Assembly (NCBI RefSeq): GCF_002269385.1 | Contig: NZ_CP022957.1 | Location: 1,173,001 to 1,237,000, forward strand | DNA length: 64,000 nucleotides | From: Maribacter cobaltidurans | GTDB taxonomy: Bacteria > Bacteroidota > Bacteroidia > Flavobacteriales > Flavobacteriaceae | Direction: 5' to 3' | Shown: positions 1 through 9,282 of the stretch, piece after piece | Layout of the letters: every line of letters begins with the position of its first letter | How positions within the stretch are numbered: the first letter of the stretch is position 1 | Translations under genes and position numbers: made by a program | The notes under the pieces: model-generated | What the model was told of the DNA's origin: nothing | What the model saw: only the letters and a program-made list of their open reading frames with translations | The model's database searches: none

Positions 1-12
1 CTAAAAATGTAG
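1..12 (+). promoter_or_regulatory. Possible BlaI operator at the window edge
   Basis: The first twelve bases have the form CTA-N6-TAG and end three bases before the ATG of a BlaI-family gene. The three operators of the other BlaI locus in this window (24837-24902) share the same CTA-N6-TAG core, and the nearest of them also lies within ten bases of its start codon. The left flank lies outside the window, so this could be chance. Confidence 0.3.
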
Positions 13-15
13 AAG

Positions 16-381
16 ATGCAGCTATCAAAATCCGAAGAGGAACTCATGAACATAGTATGGAAATTAAAAAAGGCTTTCATGAAAGATTTGTTGGACGCCT
101 ATCCAGAACCCAAACCGGCCACTACCACGGTAGCTACACTTTTGAAACGCATGACGGATAAAGGTTTTGTGGCTTACAATAGTATAGGAAGAAGCAGGGA
201 ATATTATCCTTTAGTGAAGAAAAAAGACTATTTCTCCAAACATGTAAATGGGTTGATCAAGAATTTCTTTAACGATAGTCCGGGACAATTCGCCTCCTTT
301 TTTACCCAAGAAACAAATTTGAGTAAAGCCGAATTGGAGGAATTGAAAAAATTAATAGACAACGAAATAAAAAAGAAGTAA
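16..381 (+). CDS. BlaI/MecI/CopY family transcriptional repressor
   Basis: The 121-residue product matches the whole length of the BlaI/MecI winged-helix family. An N-terminal DNA-binding domain (about residues 1-75, with the family's EPKPATTTVATLLKRM segment in the recognition region) is followed by a short dimerisation tail. Such proteins repress an operon containing a membrane M56 peptidase sensor and are inactivated when the sensor signals. The stop codon overlaps the ATG of the next gene by one base (TAATG), so the two are translationally coupled. The signal sensed is not visible; a beta-lactam role cannot be assumed in Bacteroidota. Confidence 0.9.
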   Translation: MQLSKSEEELMNIVWKLKKAFMKDLLDAYPEPKPATTTVATLLKRMTDKGFVAYNSIGRSREYYPLVKKKDYFSKHVNGLIKNFFNDSPGQFASFFTQETNLSKAELEELKKLIDNEIKKK

Positions 382-2408
382 TGATACTCGCCTTTCTCTT
401 AAAATCGACCGCATGCTTGGCCATTTTTCTGGCCTTTTACAAACTTGTTTTGGAAAAGGAAAGCATTCATACTTTTAAGCGATTTTTCCTGCTTGGAGCC
501 TTGATTACCTCCTTTGTAATTCCCAACATTGTATTTACGGAGTACGTTGAAGTAACACCAGGTACCGAAATAAGCATCCCTCAGGTGACCGAAGGTTTAC
601 AAGCCATGAACACCGAGACTGTGGCTCCAAAGGCATCATTTTTAGATTGGAATGTAATTGTATGGAGCATTTATGGCATTGGGGTTATCATTTTTGGATT
701 TCGATTTATAAGGCATCTGCTCCAAATTTGGTCCCGGATTCGACTGAACCCCAAATTGAAGGAGAACCTTATCACCCGGGTACTCCTAAGACAGTCAGTC
801 GCACCACACACCTTTTTCAACTATATCTTTTTGAACAAAAAAGAATTCGAGGAAAAAAATATCCCCATAGAAGTACTGCTACATGAAGAAACCCATGCCA
901 AACAAAGACATAGCTTGGATGTAATTTTAGTTGAAATGGTTCAAGTGTTATTTTGGTTCAACCCCCTTATTTATTTTTTAAAGTCCTCCATAAAGCTTAA
1001 TCATGAATTTTTGGCAGATAATGCTGTCGTAAACAGCAATATAAGCATACCCAAATACCAACATCTTTTACTTTCCTTTTTATCAAAGGCAAGTGAAAAT
1101 CACCATTCATCCATCAAAATAGCGAACGCTATAGTTTATTCATCAACCCGTGCTGAGCGAAGTCGAAGCATCAAAAAACGTTTTACAGTCATGAAAACAA
1201 AAACATCAAAAAAATCGATTGTTCTAAGAAGCTTTTTGCTTCTCCCCTTAACCACCATTCTATTATTTGGATTTAGTGAAAAAAAGGAAATTCCTATTAG
1301 CGAAAAAGCAGCCTTAGAGACAACGTTGAAATCAAAAAATAACGTTGATTACAGTCCTTGGTCGGCTACAAAGGACGAATTATTAAAATTCAATGCTCTT
1401 GCCAAAAAGTACAATGCCATTCCGGTTGAAAAAAGAAAAATACCCATGGATGATCTCAAAACTCTGGAAACCATCTATGGTAAAATGAACGAGGCACAGA
1501 AAAAGGTAGCACAACCATTTCCAGAATGTCTGCCCCAAAATCAAAAAAGGGTGGATTTCATAGAAATCAATATCAACAACAACGGTCAATTATTGGTTCA
1601 GGATGATTTGATACGTTTGGAGGATTTAAAAACTTATCTATCCAAACTTAATGAACATCTTTCCTTTGACGACCGAAAAAAAGTAGTGCGTTCCATTATT
1701 AAAGTCGACACCAAAACCCCAAAGGAGGTCATCCAAAAAGTAGATAAAATCCTAACAGAATATGGTTCCGCTACCATCAATATTATTGGTCCGGAGGAAT
1801 CGATACAAATCCGTCAACAGCAAAGTGCCACCCGTGAGGAAATGAAAGAATACAATACACTGGCGAAGAAGTATAATGAAATGGACCGCAATCAGATGTA
1901 TATCAAAAAGAGTGAAGTATCCCGATTAAAAGTGATTTATGGGAAGATGTCAAAAAAACAACGGGCAGATGCAGAACCTTTTCCAGATTTCCCACCCCTA
2001 CCTCCTACTCCAGATGCACCAAAACCTCCCAAAAATGCTTCGGATACGGATTATGCAGCGAACCAAATAGAAGCCATAATTGAGAAACAGGACCCTTATG
2101 ATGTAGTCGGGGGGAACATAGGTGTAACACAGCCAAAACAACCAGAGCCTGTATTACCTCCAACATATATCAATGAAACTAATCCCAATCTGCCTCCTAC
2201 TCCGCCAAAGCCCAAATCTCCACTAGTTCTCATTAAGGAAATGGCTGAAAAAGGTGCGACTTTTACACATAATGGCAAGAAAATATCCGCTGAAAAAGCC
2301 ATTGAAGTCATCAAAAAAAACAACAAAATAAACATAGATGTTAGGGGCAACAGCGGAAAAGAACCCATTGTAAAACTATCAACGGCACCCATACAAATAG
2401 AAGACTAG
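381..2408 (+). CDS. M56 family metallopeptidase, BlaR1-like membrane sensor
   Basis: The 675-residue protein has an M56 peptidase core of about 290 residues with membrane helices near residues 1-20, 35-55 and 90-110. The zinc motif HEETH is at 168-172, and a further helix lies near 280-295. The periplasmic C-terminal half contains a duplicated module (about 325-385 and 482-543, each with an LAKKYN...IYGKM core) followed by proline-rich linkers. No penicillin-binding domain is recognisable. By family knowledge the peptidase transmits a surface signal that removes the BlaI repressor encoded upstream. A dispersed repeat-like sequence is read through in frame at residues 257-264. Confidence 0.88.
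   Translation: MILAFLLKSTACLAIFLAFYKLVLEKESIHTFKRFFLLGALITSFVIPNIVFTEYVEVTPGTEISIPQVTEGLQAMNTETVAPKASFLDWNVIVWSIYGIGVIIFGFRFIRHLLQIWSRIRLNPKLKENLITRVLLRQSVAPHTFFNYIFLNKKEFEEKNIPIEVLLHEETHAKQRHSLDVILVEMVQVLFWFNPLIYFLKSSIKLNHEFLADNAVVNSNISIPKYQHLLLSFLSKASENHHSSIKIANAIVYSSTRAERSRSIKKRFTVMKTKTSKKSIVLRSFLLLPLTTILLFGFSEKKEIPISEKAALETTLKSKNNVDYSPWSATKDELLKFNALAKKYNAIPVEKRKIPMDDLKTLETIYGKMNEAQKKVAQPFPECLPQNQKRVDFIEININNNGQLLVQDDLIRLEDLKTYLSKLNEHLSFDDRKKVVRSIIKVDTKTPKEVIQKVDKILTEYGSATINIIGPEESIQIRQQQSATREEMKEYNTLAKKYNEMDRNQMYIKKSEVSRLKVIYGKMSKKQRADAEPFPDFPPLPPTPDAPKPPKNASDTDYAANQIEAIIEKQDPYDVVGGNIGVTQPKQPEPVLPPTYINETNPNLPPTPPKPKSPLVLIKEMAEKGATFTHNGKKISAEKAIEVIKKNNKINIDVRGNSGKEPIVKLSTAPIQIED
1149..1170 (+). 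repeat. Short dispersed-type repeat inside blaR1
   Basis: The sequence TGCTGAGCGAAGTCGAAGCA (1151-1170) is an imperfect palindrome. It resembles short dispersed repeats I recall from flavobacterial intergenic regions. It is translated in frame as part of a STRAERSRS stretch, between the M56 core and the following KKRFTVMK segment. I see one copy in this window, so its repeat status rests on recall. Confidence 0.45.
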
Positions 2409-2432
2409 AAAGAAATTAATATTGAATAATGT

Positions 2433-2459
2433 TAAAAGCCCCTTAATCGGGGCTTTTTA
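2433..2459 (+). terminator. Rho-independent terminator after blaI-blaR
   Basis: A perfect stem AAAGCCCC / GGGGCTTT with a six-base loop is followed by a T run. It lies about 25 bases after the blaR1 stop and separates this operon from the DUF4407 gene. Confidence 0.85.
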
Positions 2460-2525
2460 TGTAACAATCTTTTACAAATAGCGTTCTAACAGGTAAGGCT
2501 TTAATCAATCAAAAAACAAATCAAC

Positions 2526-3626
2526 ATGCTTCAAGACTTTTTTATCCTCTGTTCCGGGGCGGATTCCGAAATTTTAAAAACCTGTTCCAAAGGAGAGCAG
2601 AACAAATATGCCGGTATTGGCGCAACCGTTTTTTTTACGGCCGTCATGGCCTTTATTGCCAGTAGTTACGCCCTATATACCGTTTTTGATAGTGTTTATG
2701 CGGCGGTTTTCTTTGGGCTTATTTGGGGGCTTTTAATTTTTAACCTGGACCGATTCATCGTTTCCACCATTAAAAAGCGTAATAATTTTTCACAGGAATT
2801 GCTACAGGCCACTCCCCGTATTTTATTGGCCATCATTATTGCAGTGGTCATTTCCAAACCTCTGGAGATGAAGATTTTTGAAAAAGAAATCAACCAGGTG
2901 CTTTTGGAGCAGAAAAATGAATTGACCTTGGCCAACAAGGAACAATTGGCATTGCAGTACACACCAAAAGTGGAACAATTGAATCAGGATATCGCAACCT
3001 TAAAATCGGAAATTGCCACCCAAGAAGCCGAAACAAATGCGCTCTACGATGTTTACATCACCGAGGCAGAAGGAACCGCCGGAACCGGACTCCTAGGGAA
3101 AGGTCCCGTATACAAGGAGAAACGTGAAAAACACGATGCGGCATTAGCGGAACTACAGGAATTAAAGGTTACCAATGGTGAAAAAATAAAGACGTTGGAA
3201 TCCCAAATTGCTACCTTGGATACCGAGTACGCCGAGGTAGTAAAAAACTCCCAACCTATTATTGATGGATTTGACGGCCTCATGGCCCGAATTACCGCTT
3301 TAGGGAAGCTTCCTTGGTTCCCCTCCTTCTTTATTTTCCTTCTTTTTCTAGCCATTGAAACCTCTCCTATTATTGCAAAACTATTGGCCCCTAAAGGGGA
3401 GTACGATATAAAATTGGAGGAACAAGAAAGTATTCTTAGCTCATGGGTAGCTCAAAAAGTGGCTCAAAGACAACTGATAGTTTCTACGGATGGAGAAATC
3501 AATCAGAAAATCTATGAGGATCTAAAAGGTGAAGAGGAACTTTACGGTTACAAAAAGCAGAAAGCCGAAGAACTGTTACGACTACAGGCGGATAAATTTC
3601 ATGAAGTTCAGGTAAAAAACTTGTAG
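2526..3626 (+). CDS. DUF4407 domain-containing membrane protein
   Basis: The 366-residue protein matches DUF4407 from its N-terminus (MLQDFFILCSGAD). Helical membrane segments lie near residues 31-55, 60-82 and 94-113. A long charged coiled-coil region follows (about 115-255), then a fourth helix near 265-288 and a short cytoplasmic tail. The family is common in Bacteroidota but has no established function. The gene stands alone after a terminator and ends exactly where the convergent VOC gene ends. Confidence 0.85.
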   Translation: MLQDFFILCSGADSEILKTCSKGEQNKYAGIGATVFFTAVMAFIASSYALYTVFDSVYAAVFFGLIWGLLIFNLDRFIVSTIKKRNNFSQELLQATPRILLAIIIAVVISKPLEMKIFEKEINQVLLEQKNELTLANKEQLALQYTPKVEQLNQDIATLKSEIATQEAETNALYDVYITEAEGTAGTGLLGKGPVYKEKREKHDAALAELQELKVTNGEKIKTLESQIATLDTEYAEVVKNSQPIIDGFDGLMARITALGKLPWFPSFFIFLLFLAIETSPIIAKLLAPKGEYDIKLEEQESILSSWVAQKVAQRQLIVSTDGEINQKIYEDLKGEEELYGYKKQKAEELLRLQADKFHEVQVKNL

Positions 3627-3998
3627 CTAAGGCAATTTAAATTCCGGGTTGTAGATAAGGCCTATAATATTGCCCCAAGGGTCCTTGACTGAGGCTGCCA
3701 TAATTTTCCCGCCTACGTAGTTAGGAGCTTCATATAAGGTAGCTCCAAGCCCTAGGAGTCGGTCGAATTCCGACTGAATATCCGCTACACCCCAAAGTGC
3801 CGTTACACTTTCCGTTTTATCGGTTGTGGGTTGCTCTTCCGGTTGCAAACCCAGTTCATATCCCTTAATATTGAACCCTACATAGAAAGGTTCATCGAAA
3901 TAGGGTTCTGTTTTGAATGCCTTGGTGTACCAAGATTTGGCTTCTTCAATACTTCCAACTTTATAAATTTCGGTTCTAAGTCCCAACATAACCCTCAT
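3627..3998 (-). CDS. VOC (glyoxalase/bleomycin resistance) family protein
   Basis: The 123-residue protein has the beta-alpha-beta-beta-beta pattern of the VOC superfamily, with the typical C-terminal KDPWGNIIGLIYNPEF segment. Such proteins bind a metal or small molecule in a dimeric barrel; substrate cannot be assigned. The stop codon directly abuts the stop of the convergent DUF4407 gene. An alternative ATG at 3989 (MLGLRTEIYKV) looks more like family members, so the true product may be three residues shorter. Confidence 0.8.
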   Translation of the reverse strand: MRVMLGLRTEIYKVGSIEEAKSWYTKAFKTEPYFDEPFYVGFNIKGYELGLQPEEQPTTDKTESVTALWGVADIQSEFDRLLGLGATLYEAPNYVGGKIMAASVKDPWGNIIGLIYNPEFKLP

Positions 3999-4048
3999 TT
4001 AGCGCATTGAAATTAGCCAAAATCACCTAAATGAAATAGAAACAATTC

Positions 4049-4100
4049 TTAATAGTGCAAAAGAGACACTCTTTATAGCAAATCAGCATCGCACTATTAA
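4049..4100. repeat. Nested inverted repeat upstream of tamB
   Basis: TTAATAGTGC (4049-4058) and GCACTATTAA (4091-4100) form a perfect 10-bp inverted repeat. It encloses a second perfect inverted repeat, AAAGAG-ACA-CTCTTT (4060-4074). The pair lies just upstream of a TATTTTTG box. It could be an operator or an RNA hairpin; no regulator is identifiable. Confidence 0.4.
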
Positions 4101-4110
4101 AATAACGGGG

Positions 4111-4118
4111 TATTTTTG
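4111..4118 (+). promoter_or_regulatory. Flavobacterial -7 promoter element (TATTTTTG)
   Basis: A perfect TAnnTTTG match lies seven bases before the ATG of the 36-codon ORF at 4126. A transcript from here would be leaderless or nearly so for that ORF, and would continue into tamB. No -33 TTG is present at the usual distance. Confidence 0.4.
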
Positions 4119-4125
4119 TAAAGTT

Positions 4126-4236
4126 ATGAGTAGCTTGAAGGAAAGAAAGCAAAGAAAGAGAAGAATTTATAACCTGGTCATTGTTGTTTCCTTGATTATT
4201 GTCATCGCCACAGCACTTTTGGTAAACGCCGAATAA
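4126..4236 (+). CDS. Hypothetical 36-residue single-span membrane protein
   Basis: The small ORF encodes a basic N-terminus (MSSLKERKQRKRRIYN) followed by one hydrophobic helix (about residues 17-33) ending at AE. That charge pattern is typical of a type II anchored or signal-like peptide. It starts directly after a TATTTTTG promoter box and ends 47 bases before tamB, on the same strand. I do not recognise a family. Its position suggests either a genuine small membrane protein made with the TamB-TamL system or an upstream ORF; conservation would decide. Confidence 0.45.
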   Translation: MSSLKERKQRKRRIYNLVIVVSLIIVIATALLVNAE

Positions 4237-4283
4237 TAAGACCTTGGTCGAATTGCCAATCTATCTCTTTTCTTTAGGAATGT

Positions 4284-7200
4284 ATGAAAATCAAAACATG
4301 GAACCGAAAGCGGATATTGAAAACGGCGGGAAAGTTTTTTCTAGCCCTAATTCTGCTATTCTTTATTTTGGTCTTGGTTATCAGGACACCTTGGGCACAG
4401 AATATTATCGTGACCAAGATTACCGACTTTATTTCGAATAAAACAGGTACAAAAGTGGAAGTGGAGCATGTCTTCATAACATTTTCAGGGGCCATCAAGA
4501 CAGAAGGTGTTTTCTTGGAGGACAAACAGGGCGATACGCTGCTCTACTCCAAAGAACTTCAGATGGATTTACCCATCTACCCACTACTCTTTAAAAATGA
4601 ATTGTCCATTGACGATGTGTACGCCACTGGACTCATTGCGAACATCAGTAGGACCAAAAATCCCAATGGCTTCAATTTTTCATTTCTGATGGAAGCATTC
4701 GCAACCTCAAAGGATACCACTACCACTACAAAACCCATGTCCATATCATTGGGCGATTTTTATTTAAAAGACTGGAAAGTTCGCTACGAAGATGCTTATT
4801 TGGGGACAAAATTGGACGTATCCCTTGGAAACCTAGAGACACAAATAGATGTTTTTAATCTGGAAGATATGACCTTTTCCGTGGACGGATTTAGGTTGAC
4901 CGATAGCCAAATAACCTATCATCAAACCCATGATTTTCCTGAATCCAATGACTCCACTACCACCCCGATGCCTATCATTGATTTGGGTAATTTCGAAATA
5001 AAAAAAGTGAAAGTGTCGTACGATTCCCAACCTGATGGAATTAAATCCCAAATGCAACTCAACGATATTGGATTGATTGATGGGTTTATAGACCTATCCA
5101 AAAACAGGTACGAGGCAAAAGATATTCGACTAAAGGACTCCAACATACATTTAGCATTAAATCAACCTGTGGACACCGTTGCCATACAAAAAGAAAACAC
5201 TCCATTTGAGTGGCCCCAACTGGAAGTTTCCCTGAATAGTGTTAATCTTGAGTCGAACTCCTTTACTTTTTCCCGAAACGGCGCCGTACAAAATGATACC
5301 TTGTTCAACCCCGATGCCTTTGCAATAAACGATTTGCAGCTAAAAGCTGAAAATGCAAGTTACAATCCTAAAAATGTACATCTGGGAGTAGAAAACCTTT
5401 CGTTCACAGAGTCAACCGGAATCAACCTAAAACAATTGCAGTTTGAAACGGGTCTAACGGATAAAAAAGCCTTCATCTCCAATTTAAACATACAATTGAA
5501 CCAAAGTAAGGCCCGTGCCAATGTATCTACAGAATATACTTCTCTGGATGGAGCCATGAAGAATCCAGCGGACAGCAATCTGGAAGTTACCCTTACGGAA
5601 CTCAAACTGGAACCCACTGATTTTATCAGATGGATACCCCAATTACAAAAAAACACCTATCTGGATTCTCTTTCGAAACATCCCATTACCGGAAGCCTAA
5701 AAGCCAAGGGGAGCTTGAAAAAAGTAGAGGACTTTGATACTGAACTTAATTGGGGCCCCAATACCCTTATAACCATGGAGGGAGTTCTTTCAAATCTCAC
5801 CCAACCCGAAGCCTTTATCTTTAATTTGAACAATATTGATATAATATCAACAAAAAAAGACCTTGAAAAGTTTATATTGTCCAAAAACCTACCTGTTAAG
5901 ATTCCAGACAATCTATCACTCAACGGAACGGCGCAAGGAACCATGGATTCCTTTGAGACACATTTGGCCTTGGTAATTCCAGAAGGTAAAATACACATGG
6001 ATGCCACTGCAGATCTCGGTTTCCAAAAACAATTCAAGGCACAAGTGAGCACGGATAGTCTGCAATTGGGAACATTGTTGCAAAACCAAAACCTTGGAAC
6101 CGTTTCCCTTCAAGTCGAAGGTTCAGGCTCAGGTTCGGAACTTTCCAACATGAATGCCCAAATTAATGGCGAGATTTCCCAATTTCAACTCAATGCATAC
6201 AATTATAAGGATCTTAAACTTTCTGGAACATTAAAAAATGGTTCAGGGGATATATCCTTAAATGTGCACGACAAAAACCTCAATTTTAAATCGAATACCT
6301 TTATTGATTTAACCTCGGAAGTGAACAACATCAAGTTTACGTCTAACATAATAGGTGCGGACCTTCGGGAACTAGGTTTTACCAAAAACGATATAAAAAT
6401 TGCCGCTGACATAAACGGATCCTATTCGGGCATCTCCAATAATTTCAATATACAGACATCCATTAACAATGGCATAGCGGTGACAGGTAATGAACAATAC
6501 CAAATTTCCCCAATAATTCTAAATACCCATGTTGAGGATTCCATTACGGATGCAACCCTTGAAAGTGGTTTTTTAAATGGAAAACTCTACTCCAATGCAT
6601 CCCCCAACAGAATCAATAAGGCCTTGAAAAGGCAATTGGAAAACTACTTTACAGCGGAAGGCAAGGCTGGTGATTTAGATTTGGACGATGTTAAAGCGGA
6701 ATTAAAATTGGCCCTTATTCCTACTCCCATCCTTTCAAAAGTATTTTTTGACGGCGTCGAAGATTTGGACTCGTTAAATATTGATGCCCATTTTGATGCC
6801 CGTTCAAAGCAAATAAGCGGTGAACTCTTTATCCCCAAATTTTCCTATGCCGGCAGTATCGTAGATAGTCTTGATGTTAACGTACTTGGTGATTCTTTAA
6901 ATCTTGAATTTTCCGCAGGTCTTTCCAGTTTTGAGTACCAACCACTTCACTTAAAAAAAACATATTTAACAGGAAACCTGCAAAACAAGGAATTGGTATT
7001 GGATTTTAATTCTGTGAACGACACCACCCAGATAATGCATATCAACTCCGAACTTGTATTTAAAAAAGACACCCTGACCCTCCATGTCTCGCCCAAAAAC
7101 CTTTTTTTGAACAAAAACCCATGGCAAGTACCAGAGGATAACAAAATAGTTATGGCAGAATCCTATACGGATTTTCAAAATCTGGTCCTTTCTAGAAACA

Positions 7201-9266
7201 ACCAGACGCTTCAAGTTTCCACGAAGATTCCTAAAATGAAGAGCGACCATATAGGAATCATTTTTGAAAACTTTCAATTGCAGTCCTTTTTAAGCCTTTT
7301 GAATCCTGACGAACCCATTGTCAAGGGTAAAGTAAAGGGTAATTTTGTAATACTTAACCCGTATGAAGCATCCGGTTTGGTATCGGAATTGGATATTTCA
7401 GAATTTCGACTCATGGGAACCCCCTTGGGTACCTTAAGCCTAAATGCCTCCTCCAAATCCTTGAACAACTACGATTTTGATCTGATATTAAAAGATGGGG
7501 GTGCAGATCTGAGGCTTACCGGAGATTACGTGGCCAAACAAAATGATGCCGATTTAAACTTGGAACTGGACATTCAAAAATTTCAAACTAGCATCATACA
7601 GGGCTTTCTTAAGGATCAAATTTCAAATCCGTCTGGGTATATCTCCGGCAGTATGCTGGTCAATGGTACGCTTAGTAATCCCGCCTACTCCGGCAGGTTA
7701 AATTTCAATGATGTAGGTCTTACTTTATCCGCCTTTAAAACAAATATGAAAATTAATGGCCAGACCCTGGATCTTAATGAGGAAGCTCTAACTTTTGATA
7801 GTTTTAGCATACTGGACGGTGATAGGGGGAACTTGGTTTTGGACGGGACTATACTTACGGAAAATATGTTTAAACCAAGTTTTGACCTCACCATAAAAGC
7901 AAATAAATTCACGGCTTTGGATTCCAAAAAAGGAGATAACGATTTGGTATATGGCAAGGCCATAGTCAACACTGATCTGGAAGTGACGGGAAATATTGAA
8001 TTACCGGTGATTAACGGTAGTCTTAGTATTGGTGATGCAACGGACCTGACCTATTTGGTTCCCCAAACACAATACGAAATACAAGAAAGGGAAGGGGTCG
8101 TGATTTTTGTAAACCGGGAAAATCCCGATGCCATATTGACACGAACCACCGGTGAAACGACCAGTTCAATCTTTGCCGGTATGGATATAAATACTACATT
8201 GAAAATTTCGGATGAAGCCACATTTACAATCGTCTTGGATGAAAAAACGCAGGATAAACTACAAGCCTCCGGTAATGCGACTTTAAACCTCAATATTGAT
8301 CCAAATCAGGATATACGATTATCGGGAAGACTAGAGCTAAATTCTGGATTCTACAGAACAAGCCTTTATAATCTGGTAAGCCGGGAATTTAAGATTAACG
8401 AAGGAAGTAGCGTGGTATGGACCGGTGACCCCTATAATGCGAAACTGGACGTTACGGCCATCTATGAAATTGAAACCTCGGCTGCTCCCCTTATGTCTTC
8501 TATAAGCTTTGGGCAGGATACCGGGATTTCAGGGCAATACCAAAGATCGTCCACCTTTTTGGTGTATCTAAATGTGGGAGGTGAAATTACAACACCGGAA
8601 CTATCCTTTGCATTGGACATGCCCGAGAATGCACAGGGAACCTACGGCGGAGCGGTTTATGGCCGCATACAACAGTTGAACGAGCAAGAATCAGAACTCA
8701 ACAAACAGGTATTTTCCCTACTCGCCTTGAACCGATTCTATCCCACCTCAGGAAGTGATGGAAGTAGTGGTGGTGCTGTGGCCTTGGCACGAAACAACGT
8801 AAATAAAGTACTATCTGGCGAACTCAACTCCATCTCCAATAAGCTTTTGGGGAATAGTGGTTTTGAACTGGATTTTGATCTGGACAGCTTTCAAGAGAAT
8901 CAGGGCAACAGTTATCAAAATAGAACCCAATTGAATATCAATGCAAGCAAGAAACTCTTCAATGACCGCTTGATCGTTACCGCGGGTAGTGCTGTGGACG
9001 TGGAGGGAAGTGCTTCCAATTCCGATACCGCTACGCCCCTCATTGGAAACGTAACCTTGGAGTATCTATTGACAGAGGAAGGAACCTATCGCCTAAAAGG
9101 GTTTAGAAGACAGGAATATCAAAATATCATTGATGGACAACTCATTGTTACGGGACTTGCCTTCATTTTTGATCGAGAGTTCAATAAATTCAGTCAGTTG
9201 TTCAATCCAATAAAAAATACGGCCAAAACAGGGGACAGCCCTAAAAAAGGAAAAGACAAACCATGA
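4284..9266 (+). CDS. tamB: Translocation/assembly module protein TamB (DUF490)
   Basis: The 1660-residue protein has an N-terminal membrane anchor (about residues 14-38, ending RTPWAQNIIV) and a very long repetitive beta-rich middle typical of AsmA/TamB proteins. The C-terminal DUF490 domain spans roughly residues 1250-1640. TamB-type proteins span the periplasm as beta-taco bridges and are linked to outer-membrane protein assembly or lipid transport. AGGA six bases before the ATG supports the start. tamL follows 16 bases downstream on the same strand, giving the partner outer-membrane component. Length fits the Bacteroidota versions. Confidence 0.9.
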   Translation: MKIKTWNRKRILKTAGKFFLALILLFFILVLVIRTPWAQNIIVTKITDFISNKTGTKVEVEHVFITFSGAIKTEGVFLEDKQGDTLLYSKELQMDLPIYPLLFKNELSIDDVYATGLIANISRTKNPNGFNFSFLMEAFATSKDTTTTTKPMSISLGDFYLKDWKVRYEDAYLGTKLDVSLGNLETQIDVFNLEDMTFSVDGFRLTDSQITYHQTHDFPESNDSTTTPMPIIDLGNFEIKKVKVSYDSQPDGIKSQMQLNDIGLIDGFIDLSKNRYEAKDIRLKDSNIHLALNQPVDTVAIQKENTPFEWPQLEVSLNSVNLESNSFTFSRNGAVQNDTLFNPDAFAINDLQLKAENASYNPKNVHLGVENLSFTESTGINLKQLQFETGLTDKKAFISNLNIQLNQSKARANVSTEYTSLDGAMKNPADSNLEVTLTELKLEPTDFIRWIPQLQKNTYLDSLSKHPITGSLKAKGSLKKVEDFDTELNWGPNTLITMEGVLSNLTQPEAFIFNLNNIDIISTKKDLEKFILSKNLPVKIPDNLSLNGTAQGTMDSFETHLALVIPEGKIHMDATADLGFQKQFKAQVSTDSLQLGTLLQNQNLGTVSLQVEGSGSGSELSNMNAQINGEISQFQLNAYNYKDLKLSGTLKNGSGDISLNVHDKNLNFKSNTFIDLTSEVNNIKFTSNIIGADLRELGFTKNDIKIAADINGSYSGISNNFNIQTSINNGIAVTGNEQYQISPIILNTHVEDSITDATLESGFLNGKLYSNASPNRINKALKRQLENYFTAEGKAGDLDLDDVKAELKLALIPTPILSKVFFDGVEDLDSLNIDAHFDARSKQISGELFIPKFSYAGSIVDSLDVNVLGDSLNLEFSAGLSSFEYQPLHLKKTYLTGNLQNKELVLDFNSVNDTTQIMHINSELVFKKDTLTLHVSPKNLFLNKNPWQVPEDNKIVMAESYTDFQNLVLSRNNQTLQVSTKIPKMKSDHIGIIFENFQLQSFLSLLNPDEPIVKGKVKGNFVILNPYEASGLVSELDISEFRLMGTPLGTLSLNASSKSLNNYDFDLILKDGGADLRLTGDYVAKQNDADLNLELDIQKFQTSIIQGFLKDQISNPSGYISGSMLVNGTLSNPAYSGRLNFNDVGLTLSAFKTNMKINGQTLDLNEEALTFDSFSILDGDRGNLVLDGTILTENMFKPSFDLTIKANKFTALDSKKGDNDLVYGKAIVNTDLEVTGNIELPVINGSLSIGDATDLTYLVPQTQYEIQEREGVVIFVNRENPDAILTRTTGETTSSIFAGMDINTTLKISDEATFTIVLDEKTQDKLQASGNATLNLNIDPNQDIRLSGRLELNSGFYRTSLYNLVSREFKINEGSSVVWTGDPYNAKLDVTAIYEIETSAAPLMSSISFGQDTGISGQYQRSSTFLVYLNVGGEITTPELSFALDMPENAQGTYGGAVYGRIQQLNEQESELNKQVFSLLALNRFYPTSGSDGSSGGAVALARNNVNKVLSGELNSISNKLLGNSGFELDFDLDSFQENQGNSYQNRTQLNINASKKLFNDRLIVTAGSAVDVEGSASNSDTATPLIGNVTLEYLLTEEGTYRLKGFRRQEYQNIIDGQLIVTGLAFIFDREFNKFSQLFNPIKNTAKTGDSPKKGKDKP

Positions 9267-9282
9267 ACCTGAAACCGATTCT

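Noticed and set aside
16..2408. Beta-lactam resistance function for the BlaI-BlaR pair
   Set aside because: No penicillin-binding sensor domain and no beta-lactamase gene nearby. M56/BlaI pairs in Bacteroidota occur in many other settings.
5631..5660. TGATTTTATCA dyad inside tamB as an Fnr site
   Set aside because: It lies deep inside a coding region with no promoter box, and such AT-rich dyads occur by chance.
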